Positions 26,020 to 35,371 of a DNA stretch of 64,000 nt are shown here, in pieces. Each line of letters opens with the position of its first letter. The stretch's first letter is position 1. The notes beneath the pieces are model-generated. The model saw only the letters and a program-made list of their open reading frames with translations. It searched no databases and was not told where the DNA came from. Position numbers and translations under genes: made by a program. Origin of the DNA: Lachnospiraceae bacterium JLR.KK002 (lineage in GTDB: Bacteria; Bacillota; Clostridia; Lachnospirales; Lachnospiraceae); assembly GCA_036941025.1 (NCBI GenBank), contig JAYMNP010000001.1, forward strand, positions 3,122,501-3,186,500. The letters are read 5' to 3'.

Positions 26020-27248
26020 ATCTTTATCTCCTGCCGACATACAATTTTCACATTATTATCTATATCTTTTATCAACTGATCCAACTCACTTTTTTTCTCA
26101 CAGCCCGCAATATAGAATCCGGCTCTCTCAGCATCATTTTGAGCATTCTCTATATAAGTGCCTGCCTTAATATTAAATCCATACGCAAGGATATCAGGAT
26201 TGTTTCTCAAAATATCCAATCCATCTATCTTTTCAACAATACCTCTTTCAGCAGGAGGATCAAAAAATCTTAATACCGCACAGCGCTCCCTCAGATTTTT
26301 ATTTACTTCAAACTCCGGACTTGTGATATTACCAAGAGCACATTCGAGCAAATAATCATAATTATCCACCCCGGACATAAAAGGAACAATATGGGAAGAT
26401 ATTAAGTTTCCCCCTCCTCTGGCCGCAATCTCAATCAAATAATATCTGCCATTCTGGAATTTATACTCTGCATGTGTTAAGCCAAACTGTAAGGACGATT
26501 TATTTACAAATAAATCATTCTCCACTGTTAATTCCTGATAATCATACAGTTCGCTGTCATGAGTAAAATAAAGCTCACAGGCAATATTGGAATTGTACGC
26601 ATAGTGTTTCTTTTGAGAAATAGCCAGCGTGCAGTGCCTGTCCGGAGTTTTGATCCCGTCAACAGTAAACTCCGTACCTTCTATATATTGTTCCGCCAGT
26701 ATGGCATTCCGTACTTTACTGAAAGATAATGTTTCTTCAAAATGCCTTCGGATATCTTCCGTACTTTCAATTGTAAAAACACCTCTGCTGCTATTACTGT
26801 CCAATGGTTTTATAATAATTTTTGAATTAATAAATTCAAAAAAATCAACTGTTTCTTCCAGGGTCCTGCACATCCTGTATTCCGGTACATGTAATCCATT
26901 TCTTCTGGAAAACTCCCGCATTTCGTATTTATCTGTAAAAAGACGTGCGCTTTCTCTGTCCAGTGCCGGCAAACATAAACGTTCTCCCAATTCTGCCAAC
27001 AAAGGCATCGCAATATCGCATTCCTCTGAAATAACAGCATCAGCTTTTATATCTTCACAATATTTTACCACTCTCTCAACATCAAAAATATCACTTTGTA
27101 AATATCCATCTGCATATTTGAATGCCGGAGATTCTTCATATGGATTAATCACAAATGTCTTATATCCCTTTGCCTTACTTTTTTTTATTATGGGTATCTG
27201 CCATTCACTGCCTGGTAATACCACAATTTTTTTTCCCAAAACAACCAC
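26016..27248 (-). CDS. ATP-grasp carboxylate-amine ligase
   Basis: 410 aa reading from GTG 27248. Typical features: KIVVLPGSEWQIPIIKKSKAKG (pre-ATP-grasp), EECDIAMPLLAELGE, IIIKPLDSNSSRGVF (ATP-binding lysine strand), EQYIEGTEFTVDG, and YYLIEIAARGGGNLISSHI (Mg-binding E and N). It should join a carboxylic acid to an amine or amino acid with ATP. The start is unusual: the Shine-Dalgarno AAGGAG at 27292-27297 is separated from the GTG by a perfect 10-bp hairpin. A TTG three codons later is another possible start. The next gene (GNAT) overlaps its stop. Confidence 0.8.
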   Translation of the reverse strand: MVVLGKKIVVLPGSEWQIPIIKKSKAKGYKTFVINPYEESPAFKYADGYLQSDIFDVERVVKYCEDIKADAVISEECDIAMPLLAELGERLCLPALDRESARLFTDKYEMREFSRRNGLHVPEYRMCRTLEETVDFFEFINSKIIIKPLDSNSSRGVFTIESTEDIRRHFEETLSFSKVRNAILAEQYIEGTEFTVDGIKTPDRHCTLAISQKKHYAYNSNIACELYFTHDSELYDYQELTVENDLFVNKSSLQFGLTHAEYKFQNGRYYLIEIAARGGGNLISSHIVPFMSGVDNYDYLLECALGNITSPEFEVNKNLRERCAVLRFFDPPAERGIVEKIDGLDILRNNPDILAYGFNIKAGTYIENAQNDAERAGFYIAGCEKKSELDQLIKDIDNNVKIVCRQEIKI

Positions 27249-27251
27249 TCA

Positions 27252-27290
27252 CGTACTGATATACAATCCTGAATCTAAATTATCAGTACG
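27252..27290 (-). promoter_or_regulatory. hairpin between Shine-Dalgarno and start of the ATP-grasp gene
   Basis: CGTACTGATA (27281-27290 read on minus) pairs perfectly with TATCAGTACG (27252-27261), loop 19 nt. AAGGAG lies 2 nt before the stem and GTG 3 nt after it, so folding leaves a ribosome-site spacing of 5 nt. Similar leader hairpins that shorten an over-long spacer are known in phage T4. Confidence 0.5.
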
Positions 27291-27389
27291 TTCTCCTTCC
27301 TGAATTTTTTATTCAAATAAAATGCATATGGAACACAATTTCAGCGTTTCCGAAGGGTTGTTTCTCCTGAAAATGTAAACTCAATTTGG

Positions 27390-27690
27390 TAGTTTTACCA
27401 AAACATATCCGGAAACAACCATTTTTTCATCCTGGTTAAAAATCATTGTTTCCAATTTCGCCTTATTCCGGGGAAGTATTTCTAAAATTTTCACTACTAT
27501 AATTTTCCCACTCAGAATTCAAAAATCATCAATTCCTATATTACTACTGATTGAAATGTTTTTTGTTCCATATATACTCGCCTTTTTACTGATTAATACG
27601 TTTTTACCTCTCCCCTCATAATTTAATGCCTTTTTCTTTCAATTCGGTTATAGAACAAAAGCTATTCACGCTCACTCACTCCTTCCTCTC
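27390..27690 (-). pseudogene. decayed MaoC-like dehydratase fragment
   Basis: Within the 513-bp gap between two genes, one minus-strand frame reads IIVVKILEILPRNKAKLETM, then IFNQDEKMVVSGYVLVKLPN and stop. This resembles the C-terminus of MaoC-type (R)-hydratases. Further upstream a short open piece (NSFCSITELKEKGIKL) could be part of its N-terminus, but stops and a deletion intervene. No other gene is visible in 27249-27761. The identification rests on about 40 residues. Confidence 0.4.
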
Positions 27691-27761
27691 TTCTTCATAA
27701 ATATTGAGAGAATGCCATTGGTTTGCTGCCTGTATATCCATTTAAAATGCTCTGATAATAT

Positions 27762-28862
27762 TTATATACATAAACTGATAATCTTTTTTATCCCTTCTTT
27801 TTCCAAATTTTCATATAACGGAAGTACCAATATCTTCTCGGCCAAATTTCTTGCATTTCTTAAATCAAGTTTTTTATATTTATTTTTATAACATGCCTGG
27901 TCTGAGGTCAGGGGATAAAAATACTTTCTGGAATAAATTCCGTGCTGCCTTAAATGATCATAAAGTTCATTCCGGCTCATCTTATACTCATCTTCTATAA
28001 TCACAGGAAAATAAGCATAACTGCTGTTTGCCTCCGGATTTTTCTTAAAGAAGCGGATTCCTTTTACTTCTTTCAGATTTTCCATATAACAATCATAATT
28101 GTGCCTTCGTTTTTCTCTTACTTCTTCAACATGCTTCAGATTGCACAGCCCCATAATTGCACTGAATTCATTCATTTTTGCATTCGCTCCTACTCCTGCC
28201 ACAAGATTTTCATTGCGTATGCCAAAATTCTTGAGATTATACAGCTTCTCGTAATAGCGATGTTCCGAAAAGGTAACTGCCCCTCCTTCAATGGTATTAT
28301 ACACTTTTGTCGCATGAAAACTGAATATTGACGCATCACCATAACACCCAATCCCCTTTTCTTTATACTTTACACCAAAAGCATGGGCTGCATCATAAAT
28401 CACTCTCAAATCATATTTGTCTGCTATTCTCTGAATTGCTTCTACGTTACAGATATTTCCGTACACATGCACAGGTACAATTGCCACTGTATGTTCCGTG
28501 ATTAAATCTTCTATTTTTGTCTCATCTATTGTCCCATCAGACAGTTTTATGTCACAAAATATGGGTTTTAAGCCATTCCTTACAATTGCATGTGTTGTTG
28601 AAATAAAAGTAAACGGCGTTGTAATTACTTCCGCTCCTTCCGGAAAGCCCATCATTTGAATCGCCATTTCCAGTGACATATGGCCGTTTACCATTAACGA
28701 TAATTCCGGAACATCCAGATATTCCCGTAATTCTTTCTCCAACTGCCCGTGATACTGCCCCATATTTGTCAGCCAGTGGGTATCCCACAGGGGCTTAATC
28801 GCTTCTATGTATTCTTCATAAGGAGGCATAGAAGACTGTGTTACCAAGATATTTTCCTGCAC
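27762..28862 (-). CDS. DegT/DnrJ/EryC1 sugar aminotransferase (VioA-like)
   Basis: 366 aa. PLP lysine K186 lies in FSFHATKVYNTIEGGA and the PLP-nitrogen aspartate D157 in YDAAHAFG. The N-terminus NILVTQSSMPPYEEYIE...WLTNMG is characteristic of dTDP-4-keto-6-deoxyglucose 4-aminotransferases (VioA/QdtB-like group) rather than of LegC, which starts differently. It should transfer an amino group from glutamate to a 4-keto sugar nucleotide. A formyltransferase encoded further along the operon could act next. It follows the HAD phosphatase gene by 71 bp. Confidence 0.78.
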   Translation of the reverse strand: MQENILVTQSSMPPYEEYIEAIKPLWDTHWLTNMGQYHGQLEKELREYLDVPELSLMVNGHMSLEMAIQMMGFPEGAEVITTPFTFISTTHAIVRNGLKPIFCDIKLSDGTIDETKIEDLITEHTVAIVPVHVYGNICNVEAIQRIADKYDLRVIYDAAHAFGVKYKEKGIGCYGDASIFSFHATKVYNTIEGGAVTFSEHRYYEKLYNLKNFGIRNENLVAGVGANAKMNEFSAIMGLCNLKHVEEVREKRRHNYDCYMENLKEVKGIRFFKKNPEANSSYAYFPVIIEDEYKMSRNELYDHLRQHGIYSRKYFYPLTSDQACYKNKYKKLDLRNARNLAEKILVLPLYENLEKEGIKKIISLCI

Positions 28863-28933
28863 TTCTTATTTCTCCTTTTTCTTATTTTACGGTATTTCAT
28901 ATTAATTTTGTCAGACAACGATACCGTGACCAT

Positions 28934-29581
28934 TTATAAATACTTTTTCAGCTGTATTGGCTCATCTGCCATTCCCAACGCCGAAACTTTTTCCATATAC
29001 TGATTCTGAAAACCAAAACCATACGTTACACCTATAAACTGCACACCGGCCTCTTTCGCACCTGTGGCATCATTTTCGCTGTCGCCAATCATAACTGCTT
29101 CTGCTGAAGAATCCAGTTGCGCCGCTGACAGACACTTTTTTATAATATCGCTTTTTCTCAGTTTATTGTTATGATCTGCCCCGAAAATAATATCACTGTA
29201 TGCTCCAAATCCAAAATGACGCAGGATAATTTCTGCATAATCCTGCCTTTTATAAGTTGCTATGGCAATTCTCGTTCCACTTTCCTTTAAATACCTGAAA
29301 ACATCAAAAATTCCTTCATAGGGTACTGCTTTCAGCAAATCGACACTTTTGTATCTGTCGCGAAATGTCTCCGTCAGTTTTTTTACAGTTTCTTCATCCA
29401 GATGATAAGCCCTCTGAAAGGATTCCTGTATTGGAGGACCGATAAATGTCTTTAATACTGACTCCTCCAGCATTTCCAGGCCGTATTTTTTAATTGTATA
29501 ACGGACAGATTCTAAAATCCCTTCTGAAGTATTCAGTAAGGTGCCGTCCACATCAAATATCACAAGTCTGAAGCACCCCAT
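28934..29581 (-). CDS. HAD-superfamily hydrolase (phosphoglycolate-phosphatase-like)
   Basis: 215 aa. HAD motif I is FDVDGTLLNT (D10/D12), motif II lies in IAIATYKR, and motifs III/IV are in KSDIIKK...MIGDSENDATGAKEAG. A helical cap between motifs I and II places it in the PGP/Gph type. It is encoded 5 bp after the TPP enzyme and before the aminotransferase, so it may dephosphorylate a sugar intermediate of the same pathway. Substrate unknown. Confidence 0.78.
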   Translation of the reverse strand: MGCFRLVIFDVDGTLLNTSEGILESVRYTIKKYGLEMLEESVLKTFIGPPIQESFQRAYHLDEETVKKLTETFRDRYKSVDLLKAVPYEGIFDVFRYLKESGTRIAIATYKRQDYAEIILRHFGFGAYSDIIFGADHNNKLRKSDIIKKCLSAAQLDSSAEAVMIGDSENDATGAKEAGVQFIGVTYGFGFQNQYMEKVSALGMADEPIQLKKYL

Positions 29582-29586
29582 AACAT

Positions 29587-31419
29587 TTATTCTCCTTTTT
29601 CTGTTATGTTACTGTAACCATTCCGCTTATATCGCATTTTGTCATATTCCTCCCGTTCCAGAAAGGGTGCCATATCGTCCAGAGAAGGCGATACTATTCT
29701 TCCATCCGGCAGCAGCCTTGAAGACGATTTTGGTTCAAAATTTTGCTCCGAATCAACAACAACTTCACAGATACATGCTCTTTCGCAGGACAGTACATCT
29801 GCTAAAATTTCATTACACTGTGCTTCTGAATCTATTTTACAGTAACTTATGCCAAAAGCCCCGGACAGTTTTTCAAAATCAGGAAAGCCCACACCGCTCT
29901 CACTGTCAATGCCCACAAACGACGACTGAAACAGATTTCTCTGAGTCTGCCGTATGGAATGATACCCGCTATTATTCAGGATAAACAGCTTAATATTCAG
30001 CTTATTATAAGCAACTGTCGCCAGTTCCTGGAGATTCATCATGATACTTCCGTCTCCGTCGATACAAATAGTTCTCCTGCTGTTATCTGATACAGCCACT
30101 CCCACTGCTGCCGGCAGCCCATATCCCATAGCCGCACATCCGGAATTTGTAAACATCCGCTGTCCTTGCTTTATCTTTCCGGCCTGAAATGTAATAACAC
30201 ATGCTCCGCCATTCCCACAAATAACTCTGTCAGCCGCATTTAGTTTTTCAAACAAAACATCTATGAAAACATATGGATTTAATCTGTTGTTTGAATCATG
30301 GTACTTTTCCAGAACAACGGGATATTGTTCCAATGCCTTATGGCACCAGTCCACCCACGCCTTATGGTGGCCGGGCGGTTCATATTCCATGTCAAGCATC
30401 TTTCTGACAAATTGTTTTACATCCCCATGAACCGGCATATCTGCATGAACTGTGGGCTTTATAAGTTCCTTTTCATCTATATCAACCACTATCTTATATG
30501 CATTTTTCGCAAAATCAAAATGATTATATCCAATCATCCGAATATTCATCCTGCATCCCAGGCTTAACAGCAAATCACTGTTCTGCAACGCAAAATTACC
30601 GGGCCTTGTCCCAACTGTTCCCGGCATTCCTGCAAAATACGGATTTTCATAAGCCACCGTATCATTGGCATTCCATGCAGTCACAACCGGAATCTTCAAT
30701 TTATTAATCAGTTCCAGAAATTCATTTTCCGCATTTCCCAAATGCACCCCTGTACCTGCCAAAAGCAATGGAGACTTTGCATTTCTGATTTTATTTAAAA
30801 TAATATCTGCCTGATTGGCTGACAGTTCCGGTATCTTCCAAAACTGCTCTGTCTCAGACTGAAAATGCTGCAGCCGCTCTGTCTCAATCTCGGCTCCCTG
30901 AACATCCAGAGGAATATCCAGCCACACCGGACCGCCTCTCCCATGTCTGGATAAATACAAAGCCTTTTCCAGATGATAGGCAATCGCATCCGGTTCCCTA
31001 ACCATCACTGCATACTTTGTCATATTTGATACGGATTTTATAATATCACATTCCTGATCTCCCAGCTGACGTAATGCAAGCTGCGGACACGACCAGACTG
31101 TAGTTTCCCTTTTCACCTGTCCGGACAGGACAAACATAGGTATGGAATCTACCCAGCCGCCGAACACTCCTGTAATGGCATTTGTCCCTCCAGGTCCGCT
31201 GGTCACGCAGACTGCGGCTAATTCACCTGTCATTCTTGTATAGGCTTCCGCTGCAATCGCACAGGCCTGTTCATGATGATTAAATACGCAATGTAATCCC
31301 TCCTGATGGCCTATGGCCTCATTCAGGTGCATGGCGCCGCCGCCTGTTACCATAAAGCAATCCCTGATACCATGATTTACCAGAAACTCCGAAATGTATT
31401 GTGCAACTTTTATTCTCAT
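29587..31419 (-). CDS. acetolactate-synthase-like TPP enzyme
   Basis: 610 aa, three-domain TPP enzyme. Catalytic E50 lies in FNHHEQACAIAAEAY; the central domain has LLLAGTGVHLG; the TPP-binding end shows GDGSIMMNLQELATVAYN...LNNSGYHSIRQTQ. It is related to acetohydroxyacid synthase but sits in a sugar cluster, like YerE, which adds a two-carbon unit from pyruvate to CDP-3,6-dideoxy-4-ketoglucose. rfbF, rfbG and rfbH are present in this window, so a branched-chain sugar is possible. An HMGL-type aldolase gene lies directly upstream and suggests a linked carbon-carbon bond reaction. A second copy is at 49195. Confidence 0.75.
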   Translation of the reverse strand: MRIKVAQYISEFLVNHGIRDCFMVTGGGAMHLNEAIGHQEGLHCVFNHHEQACAIAAEAYTRMTGELAAVCVTSGPGGTNAITGVFGGWVDSIPMFVLSGQVKRETTVWSCPQLALRQLGDQECDIIKSVSNMTKYAVMVREPDAIAYHLEKALYLSRHGRGGPVWLDIPLDVQGAEIETERLQHFQSETEQFWKIPELSANQADIILNKIRNAKSPLLLAGTGVHLGNAENEFLELINKLKIPVVTAWNANDTVAYENPYFAGMPGTVGTRPGNFALQNSDLLLSLGCRMNIRMIGYNHFDFAKNAYKIVVDIDEKELIKPTVHADMPVHGDVKQFVRKMLDMEYEPPGHHKAWVDWCHKALEQYPVVLEKYHDSNNRLNPYVFIDVLFEKLNAADRVICGNGGACVITFQAGKIKQGQRMFTNSGCAAMGYGLPAAVGVAVSDNSRRTICIDGDGSIMMNLQELATVAYNKLNIKLFILNNSGYHSIRQTQRNLFQSSFVGIDSESGVGFPDFEKLSGAFGISYCKIDSEAQCNEILADVLSCERACICEVVVDSEQNFEPKSSSRLLPDGRIVSPSLDDMAPFLEREEYDKMRYKRNGYSNITEKGE

Positions 31420-31434
31420 AATTGCTTTCTCCCA

Positions 31435-33030
31435 TCAGTATTCCATTTTATACTTCGTTTTTGTCAAAAACCGAACATTTATCAGGGATTTGTTTTCTGT
31501 CAAAAACGCGCTCATATATCTGTTGAGATAATCTGACTTATTTTTTATAAATTCATATTCCATATGCTCATTTAAATAATTCATTTCTCCACAGGAATAT
31601 CCGTCAAACCCTGCCAAAACCACAGTCTTTACCTGTAAACGAATCAGTTGTCTTAATAACATAGCCAGTGAATTATCAATCAATTCTGTTTCACGATCCA
31701 GTAAAGGACCTATATTTATTACATAATCAAACTCTCCACTGGAACAGGTGACATTTGACGTGGCAATTATTTTATATTTTTCCTGACTTAAATTTGTAGC
31801 CATTTGTACATAACGTTTTGAATTGCTGATAAAAATATAATCCGGATGCAGATAATCCGGAATATAATTAATGGATATAATCGGCAAATTCCGTTCTTTC
31901 ACATAGCTTTCTATTTTATCATGTTCCAACTCCATGGATTTCCCCGGCCCCACCAGTAATAATTCCTTCCCTTCAAACAGTTTCTTTAATAATTCCTGCG
32001 CTTTCCGGTCATTAATTTCATTTAACTGATACTGAACATATGACTGCTCCATATAATCTTTGTCATAAAGAAGTTTATTCTCTCCCTCCAGTTTCCCCAG
32101 CAATTCATTGATAGACTTAACTGACAATGTGTGCTTGTTCATCAGATACGATACATAATCCGGATGGCAGTCATTAGAAGCTGCCAGATAATAAAACATA
32201 TTATATCCCCAGGTTGCAGGATGATAAAATTGTGAAATATTTGAATCAATGGCTTCCAGAAGCTGGCTGATACGATACCGTTTTCCATGAATATGATTCA
32301 AATGCATGGCAAGAAGTTCTATGGGTGCATTACCGGCACTCTTTCCCATCCCATAAAGAGAACCATCTACAATCATCATTCTCTCTGTTTCATTTGACAA
32401 CATAGTGATGCAGTTTGCATATCCCATCTGAAAATTATTATGGGCATGATACCCTAATCCAATACCGCTGTGCAGATTTTCACTTAAAAGGGTAAAATAA
32501 TGCATAAGATTATTCTGGTGCATCAGTCCATAGGTGTCTACCATGGATACCGCATAAGGCCTGACCTGATTCGCCAGCTGAATCAAATCCATCATCTCTT
32601 CATCGCTATAACTGGTAACGCTGACAAGCTGCGCAAAAACTTTATATCCCAGCTTTTTTAATTCTCCGCAAAAGGCTATGGCCTGCTTTCTTAAATGTTT
32701 TTTGAAAATTACTCTGATTCCATCCAGAAAGCTCTCATTGCATGGGCTGATGTACTCCAGACCACATTTTCCATAATCAATCATCCCTACAACCATGGTT
32801 TGTTTTTTATTCAATTTTCCATATATTTTTCCCACACATCCCGTATCCGGCATAATACTTCTGTCCAGATCAAAGGGGCGCTTTTCATCCAGAAAGCCAA
32901 TTTCTATAATGTCTGTTCCTGCATCTACGATACGTTCAAAGATACTTACGAGATTGTTATTCCCAAACTTCCAGTCGTTTATATACCCTCCATCCCGTAA
33001 CGTACAGTCAAGCAGTTTTATTTCTCCCAT
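31435..33030 (-). CDS. HMGL-like aldolase with C-terminal extra domain
   Basis: 531 aa. The TIM-barrel HMGL/DRE signature LLDCTLRDGGYIN (6-18) is followed by EIGFLDEKRP, SMVDTYGLM and the metal-binding HxH in GLGYHAHNNFQMGYANC. This places it with 4-hydroxy-2-oxovalerate aldolases and isopropylmalate/homocitrate synthases. About 190 C-terminal residues (ELLLVGPGKSMELEHD...IISINYIPDYLHPDYIFISNSKRY) form a separate Rossmann-like domain. Its gene abuts the SDR gene with no gap and lies 15 bp before the TPP enzyme gene, so the three probably act in sequence on a branched or acylated sugar. Exact reaction unknown. Confidence 0.72.
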   Translation of the reverse strand: MGEIKLLDCTLRDGGYINDWKFGNNNLVSIFERIVDAGTDIIEIGFLDEKRPFDLDRSIMPDTGCVGKIYGKLNKKQTMVVGMIDYGKCGLEYISPCNESFLDGIRVIFKKHLRKQAIAFCGELKKLGYKVFAQLVSVTSYSDEEMMDLIQLANQVRPYAVSMVDTYGLMHQNNLMHYFTLLSENLHSGIGLGYHAHNNFQMGYANCITMLSNETERMMIVDGSLYGMGKSAGNAPIELLAMHLNHIHGKRYRISQLLEAIDSNISQFYHPATWGYNMFYYLAASNDCHPDYVSYLMNKHTLSVKSINELLGKLEGENKLLYDKDYMEQSYVQYQLNEINDRKAQELLKKLFEGKELLLVGPGKSMELEHDKIESYVKERNLPIISINYIPDYLHPDYIFISNSKRYVQMATNLSQEKYKIIATSNVTCSSGEFDYVINIGPLLDRETELIDNSLAMLLRQLIRLQVKTVVLAGFDGYSCGEMNYLNEHMEYEFIKNKSDYLNRYMSAFLTENKSLINVRFLTKTKYKMEY

Positions 33031-33954
33031 TCACAGTCCCTCCTGTTTACGGAACCATTGAACTGTCTTTCTGATTCCTTCATCAAACTCTGTATCTGGC
33101 TGAAAGCCTGTATCTCTGATAAGTTCCGATATGTCCGCTCCCAGGAACATCACCTGATTTGGAGTATAAGGCACTTCACCTATTCCCAGTTCTGCCGCCG
33201 GATTAACAGCTCGTCTGACCTTTTCCATATACTCACATAAAGGCGCTGTTTTACCACTTCCAACACAGTATACTTTATCCTCTTTGCCCTTTAACCCCAG
33301 ACTAAATAACGCCTCTGCCGCATCCTGGCTGTAGAGATAATCCCACTGCTGCTCCCCTTTTGTCAACAGGGGCCTCTCCTCATTCAAAAGTTTCCGAATT
33401 AACATGGAAATCATCGTAGCCTGTCCATCGTAAGGACCGTATACGCTTAATATTCTGGTCCATATATGGCGCATCCCAAGTTTCTTACACTCCAGCCTGC
33501 TCATCTGACCTGCGCACAGCTTTGCCATTCCATATCCATTTTCCGGAAATGCCGGTGTATCCGGTGTAAGCAAATTCTCATGCCTGCCATATTCGGCCTG
33601 AGAACCTGCTCCGATAAAAGTTTCACACCCAATTCGTTTCGCCAGATGTACAGCATCCAGGGTATACTCTACGTTTTTAAGCTGCAGATACACATCGTTT
33701 CTGCCTGCACCAATTGTAGATGCCCAGGCAAAATGATAAAACACTTCACACCCTGGAATTTTTTCTGCCGATAACTCTTTTATTCCGTCTAAACTGCATT
33801 CTGTCAGATGTACCAGAGGATGCCTGGGAATGCAATTTATTCTTTCAGAATCTTTTCTGCAGAATACCCATACTTCCACCTGTTCTGTAATACATTTCTG
33901 TATCAGTGCCATCCCTATTGCACCGGTAGCACCGGTTACTGCCACACGCTTCAT
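33031..33954 (-). CDS. SDR-family NDP-sugar epimerase/reductase
   Basis: 307 aa. The Rossmann motif GATGAIG is at 8-14, and YxxxK appears in NGYGMAKLCAGQ. The sequence AYHFAWAST-like segment (VFYHFAWAST) and GAGSQAEYG match extended SDRs that act on nucleotide sugars. It may be the 4-reductase or epimerase that finishes the sugar begun by the rfb genes or the TPP enzyme. A second SDR of similar size (51001-51894) begins the other operon. Confidence 0.75.
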   Translation of the reverse strand: MKRVAVTGATGAIGMALIQKCITEQVEVWVFCRKDSERINCIPRHPLVHLTECSLDGIKELSAEKIPGCEVFYHFAWASTIGAGRNDVYLQLKNVEYTLDAVHLAKRIGCETFIGAGSQAEYGRHENLLTPDTPAFPENGYGMAKLCAGQMSRLECKKLGMRHIWTRILSVYGPYDGQATMISMLIRKLLNEERPLLTKGEQQWDYLYSQDAAEALFSLGLKGKEDKVYCVGSGKTAPLCEYMEKVRRAVNPAAELGIGEVPYTPNQVMFLGADISELIRDTGFQPDTEFDEGIRKTVQWFRKQEGL

Positions 33955-33981
33955 ATATCTGAACCTCCATCAGATTCAAAT

Positions 33982-35364
33982 TCAGCATCCACACTCTGTT
34001 CTTCTGAGTTCTTCCAGTATTTTATCCAAGGATAATATATCCCCTTTATAGCCGCGTCCCTGTACATATTCTGCAATTTCCCCATAACGAGACGCCAGGG
34101 TCACCAATAAAGGTTCTTCTGTTGACGCCAGTGCTTCACATGCAGGCGTTCTCACCTCATATCCATTCCACTCTGTTATATGAGTATTTCTGTCATAAAT
34201 ATACAGAATCTCAACAGGTTGGTCTTTTAATATTTTTGTCAATGCTTTTCCAATTTCTGAAACAGCATACAGTATAATCCTTTCTATGCCTCTTTCCTTC
34301 AGATAATCTGCCAGCTTCTTTCCAACATCTTCGATGAAAAATAAATTCCGGAACACCCGATAATCTCCCTTAGCCGGTAACTCTCCTCTGTTGCTCAAAT
34401 GATCTCCTGTCCATATATATACACGTGGGTCTTCAAATACAGGGTGCTCCATAATCCGGAGATACTCCTGGTGATATGGGTGAAGCGGATTTCTGATATC
34501 AAAAAACCACTCCAGGTTTTCTTCCATGGCTTTTTCCGGTAAAAATCTGCGAATTCGGACTACGTCTGCTCCAAACTCATTGATACATCTGTCAATATAT
34601 TCCGGCAGCGTTCTAAAATTCCGCTCCTGCATCACCATGGCAAGCTCCAGAAAATTTATTTTCCCTTCCTGACGAAGTTTCTTTACAAATCTGAGGTTGT
34701 CTTCTATACGCTTTACCGGCAGCTTTGTTCCTGAACACCATTGATAAGCCGCCTCATCAAAACTATGGACCGTTATAGCCACATCCAGATGGACATCTCC
34801 AATATTTTTAATCTTCTCCCAGTTCTCCGGTGTAAATAATGAGCCATTTGTTTCCAGTGAAAAATTTGCCTGTTCCTTCACCTCAGGTCTCCATTCTGAT
34901 ACCAGCCTTATCATACTGTCGCTGACAAAAAATTCGCCAAGCCCATTTGCCGAAAACTCTTTTACATATGGCAAAGCGGCCCGTATCTCACTTTCAACCT
35001 TTTTTTCAACATTCGGATCCGGTTTTTCATCGCTCCTGGAAGCACAGCAGGTACAATGATAATTACATCGCCTGTCATATGCCAGACTTACTATCTCCGG
35101 ATATTCCGGGAATTCATCAATCTCAACCATATAGGATTCCAGATTATTATTTGCCATGTAGAGGCAATTTTCTTCGTTACAATAATCATAAGTACCATCC
35201 ACCAGCGTCTGGCGGAATCTTTTTGCCGCCTCACTGTTGAATACTTCCTTCATAGTATTATCCCTGAGATTACCCAGCAGATAAAATCCTGCCCAGCTGC
35301 AGGCACGAACCGTTCCGATTCCATCAATCACCTGAGCATATAATGCCCGTTTACAAACCTTCAT
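33982..35364 (-). CDS. radical SAM protein with C-terminal Rossmann-like module
   Basis: 460 aa. The 4Fe-4S motif is C100-NYH-C104-TC-C107, followed by ANGLGEFFVSD and LETNGSLFT. Unusually, a SPASM-like cysteine region (CSWAGFYLLGN...CNEENCLYM) comes first, before the radical SAM barrel. Residues about 361-460 form the same kind of Rossmann module seen in other proteins here (RIILYAVSEIGKALTKIL...YIYDRN...YEVRTP). It could modify a peptide or a sugar; in this context a sugar or flagellin residue is likely. The substrate is unknown. Confidence 0.75.
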   Translation of the reverse strand: MKVCKRALYAQVIDGIGTVRACSWAGFYLLGNLRDNTMKEVFNSEAAKRFRQTLVDGTYDYCNEENCLYMANNNLESYMVEIDEFPEYPEIVSLAYDRRCNYHCTCCASRSDEKPDPNVEKKVESEIRAALPYVKEFSANGLGEFFVSDSMIRLVSEWRPEVKEQANFSLETNGSLFTPENWEKIKNIGDVHLDVAITVHSFDEAAYQWCSGTKLPVKRIEDNLRFVKKLRQEGKINFLELAMVMQERNFRTLPEYIDRCINEFGADVVRIRRFLPEKAMEENLEWFFDIRNPLHPYHQEYLRIMEHPVFEDPRVYIWTGDHLSNRGELPAKGDYRVFRNLFFIEDVGKKLADYLKERGIERIILYAVSEIGKALTKILKDQPVEILYIYDRNTHITEWNGYEVRTPACEALASTEEPLLVTLASRYGEIAEYVQGRGYKGDILSLDKILEELRRTECGC

Positions 35365-35371
35365 TCGCTAT

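Noticed and set aside
27356..27453. Three short segments that can form two mutually exclusive hairpins, like a riboswitch
   Set aside because: They lie in a stretch that reads as a MaoC-like coding remnant, and the arms are only 8-9 bp; chance repeats of GGTTGTTTC-type sequence explain them.
27762..28862. Calling the DegT-family aminotransferase LegC
   Set aside because: Its N-terminus matches the VioA/QdtB group and it is 26 kb from legB.
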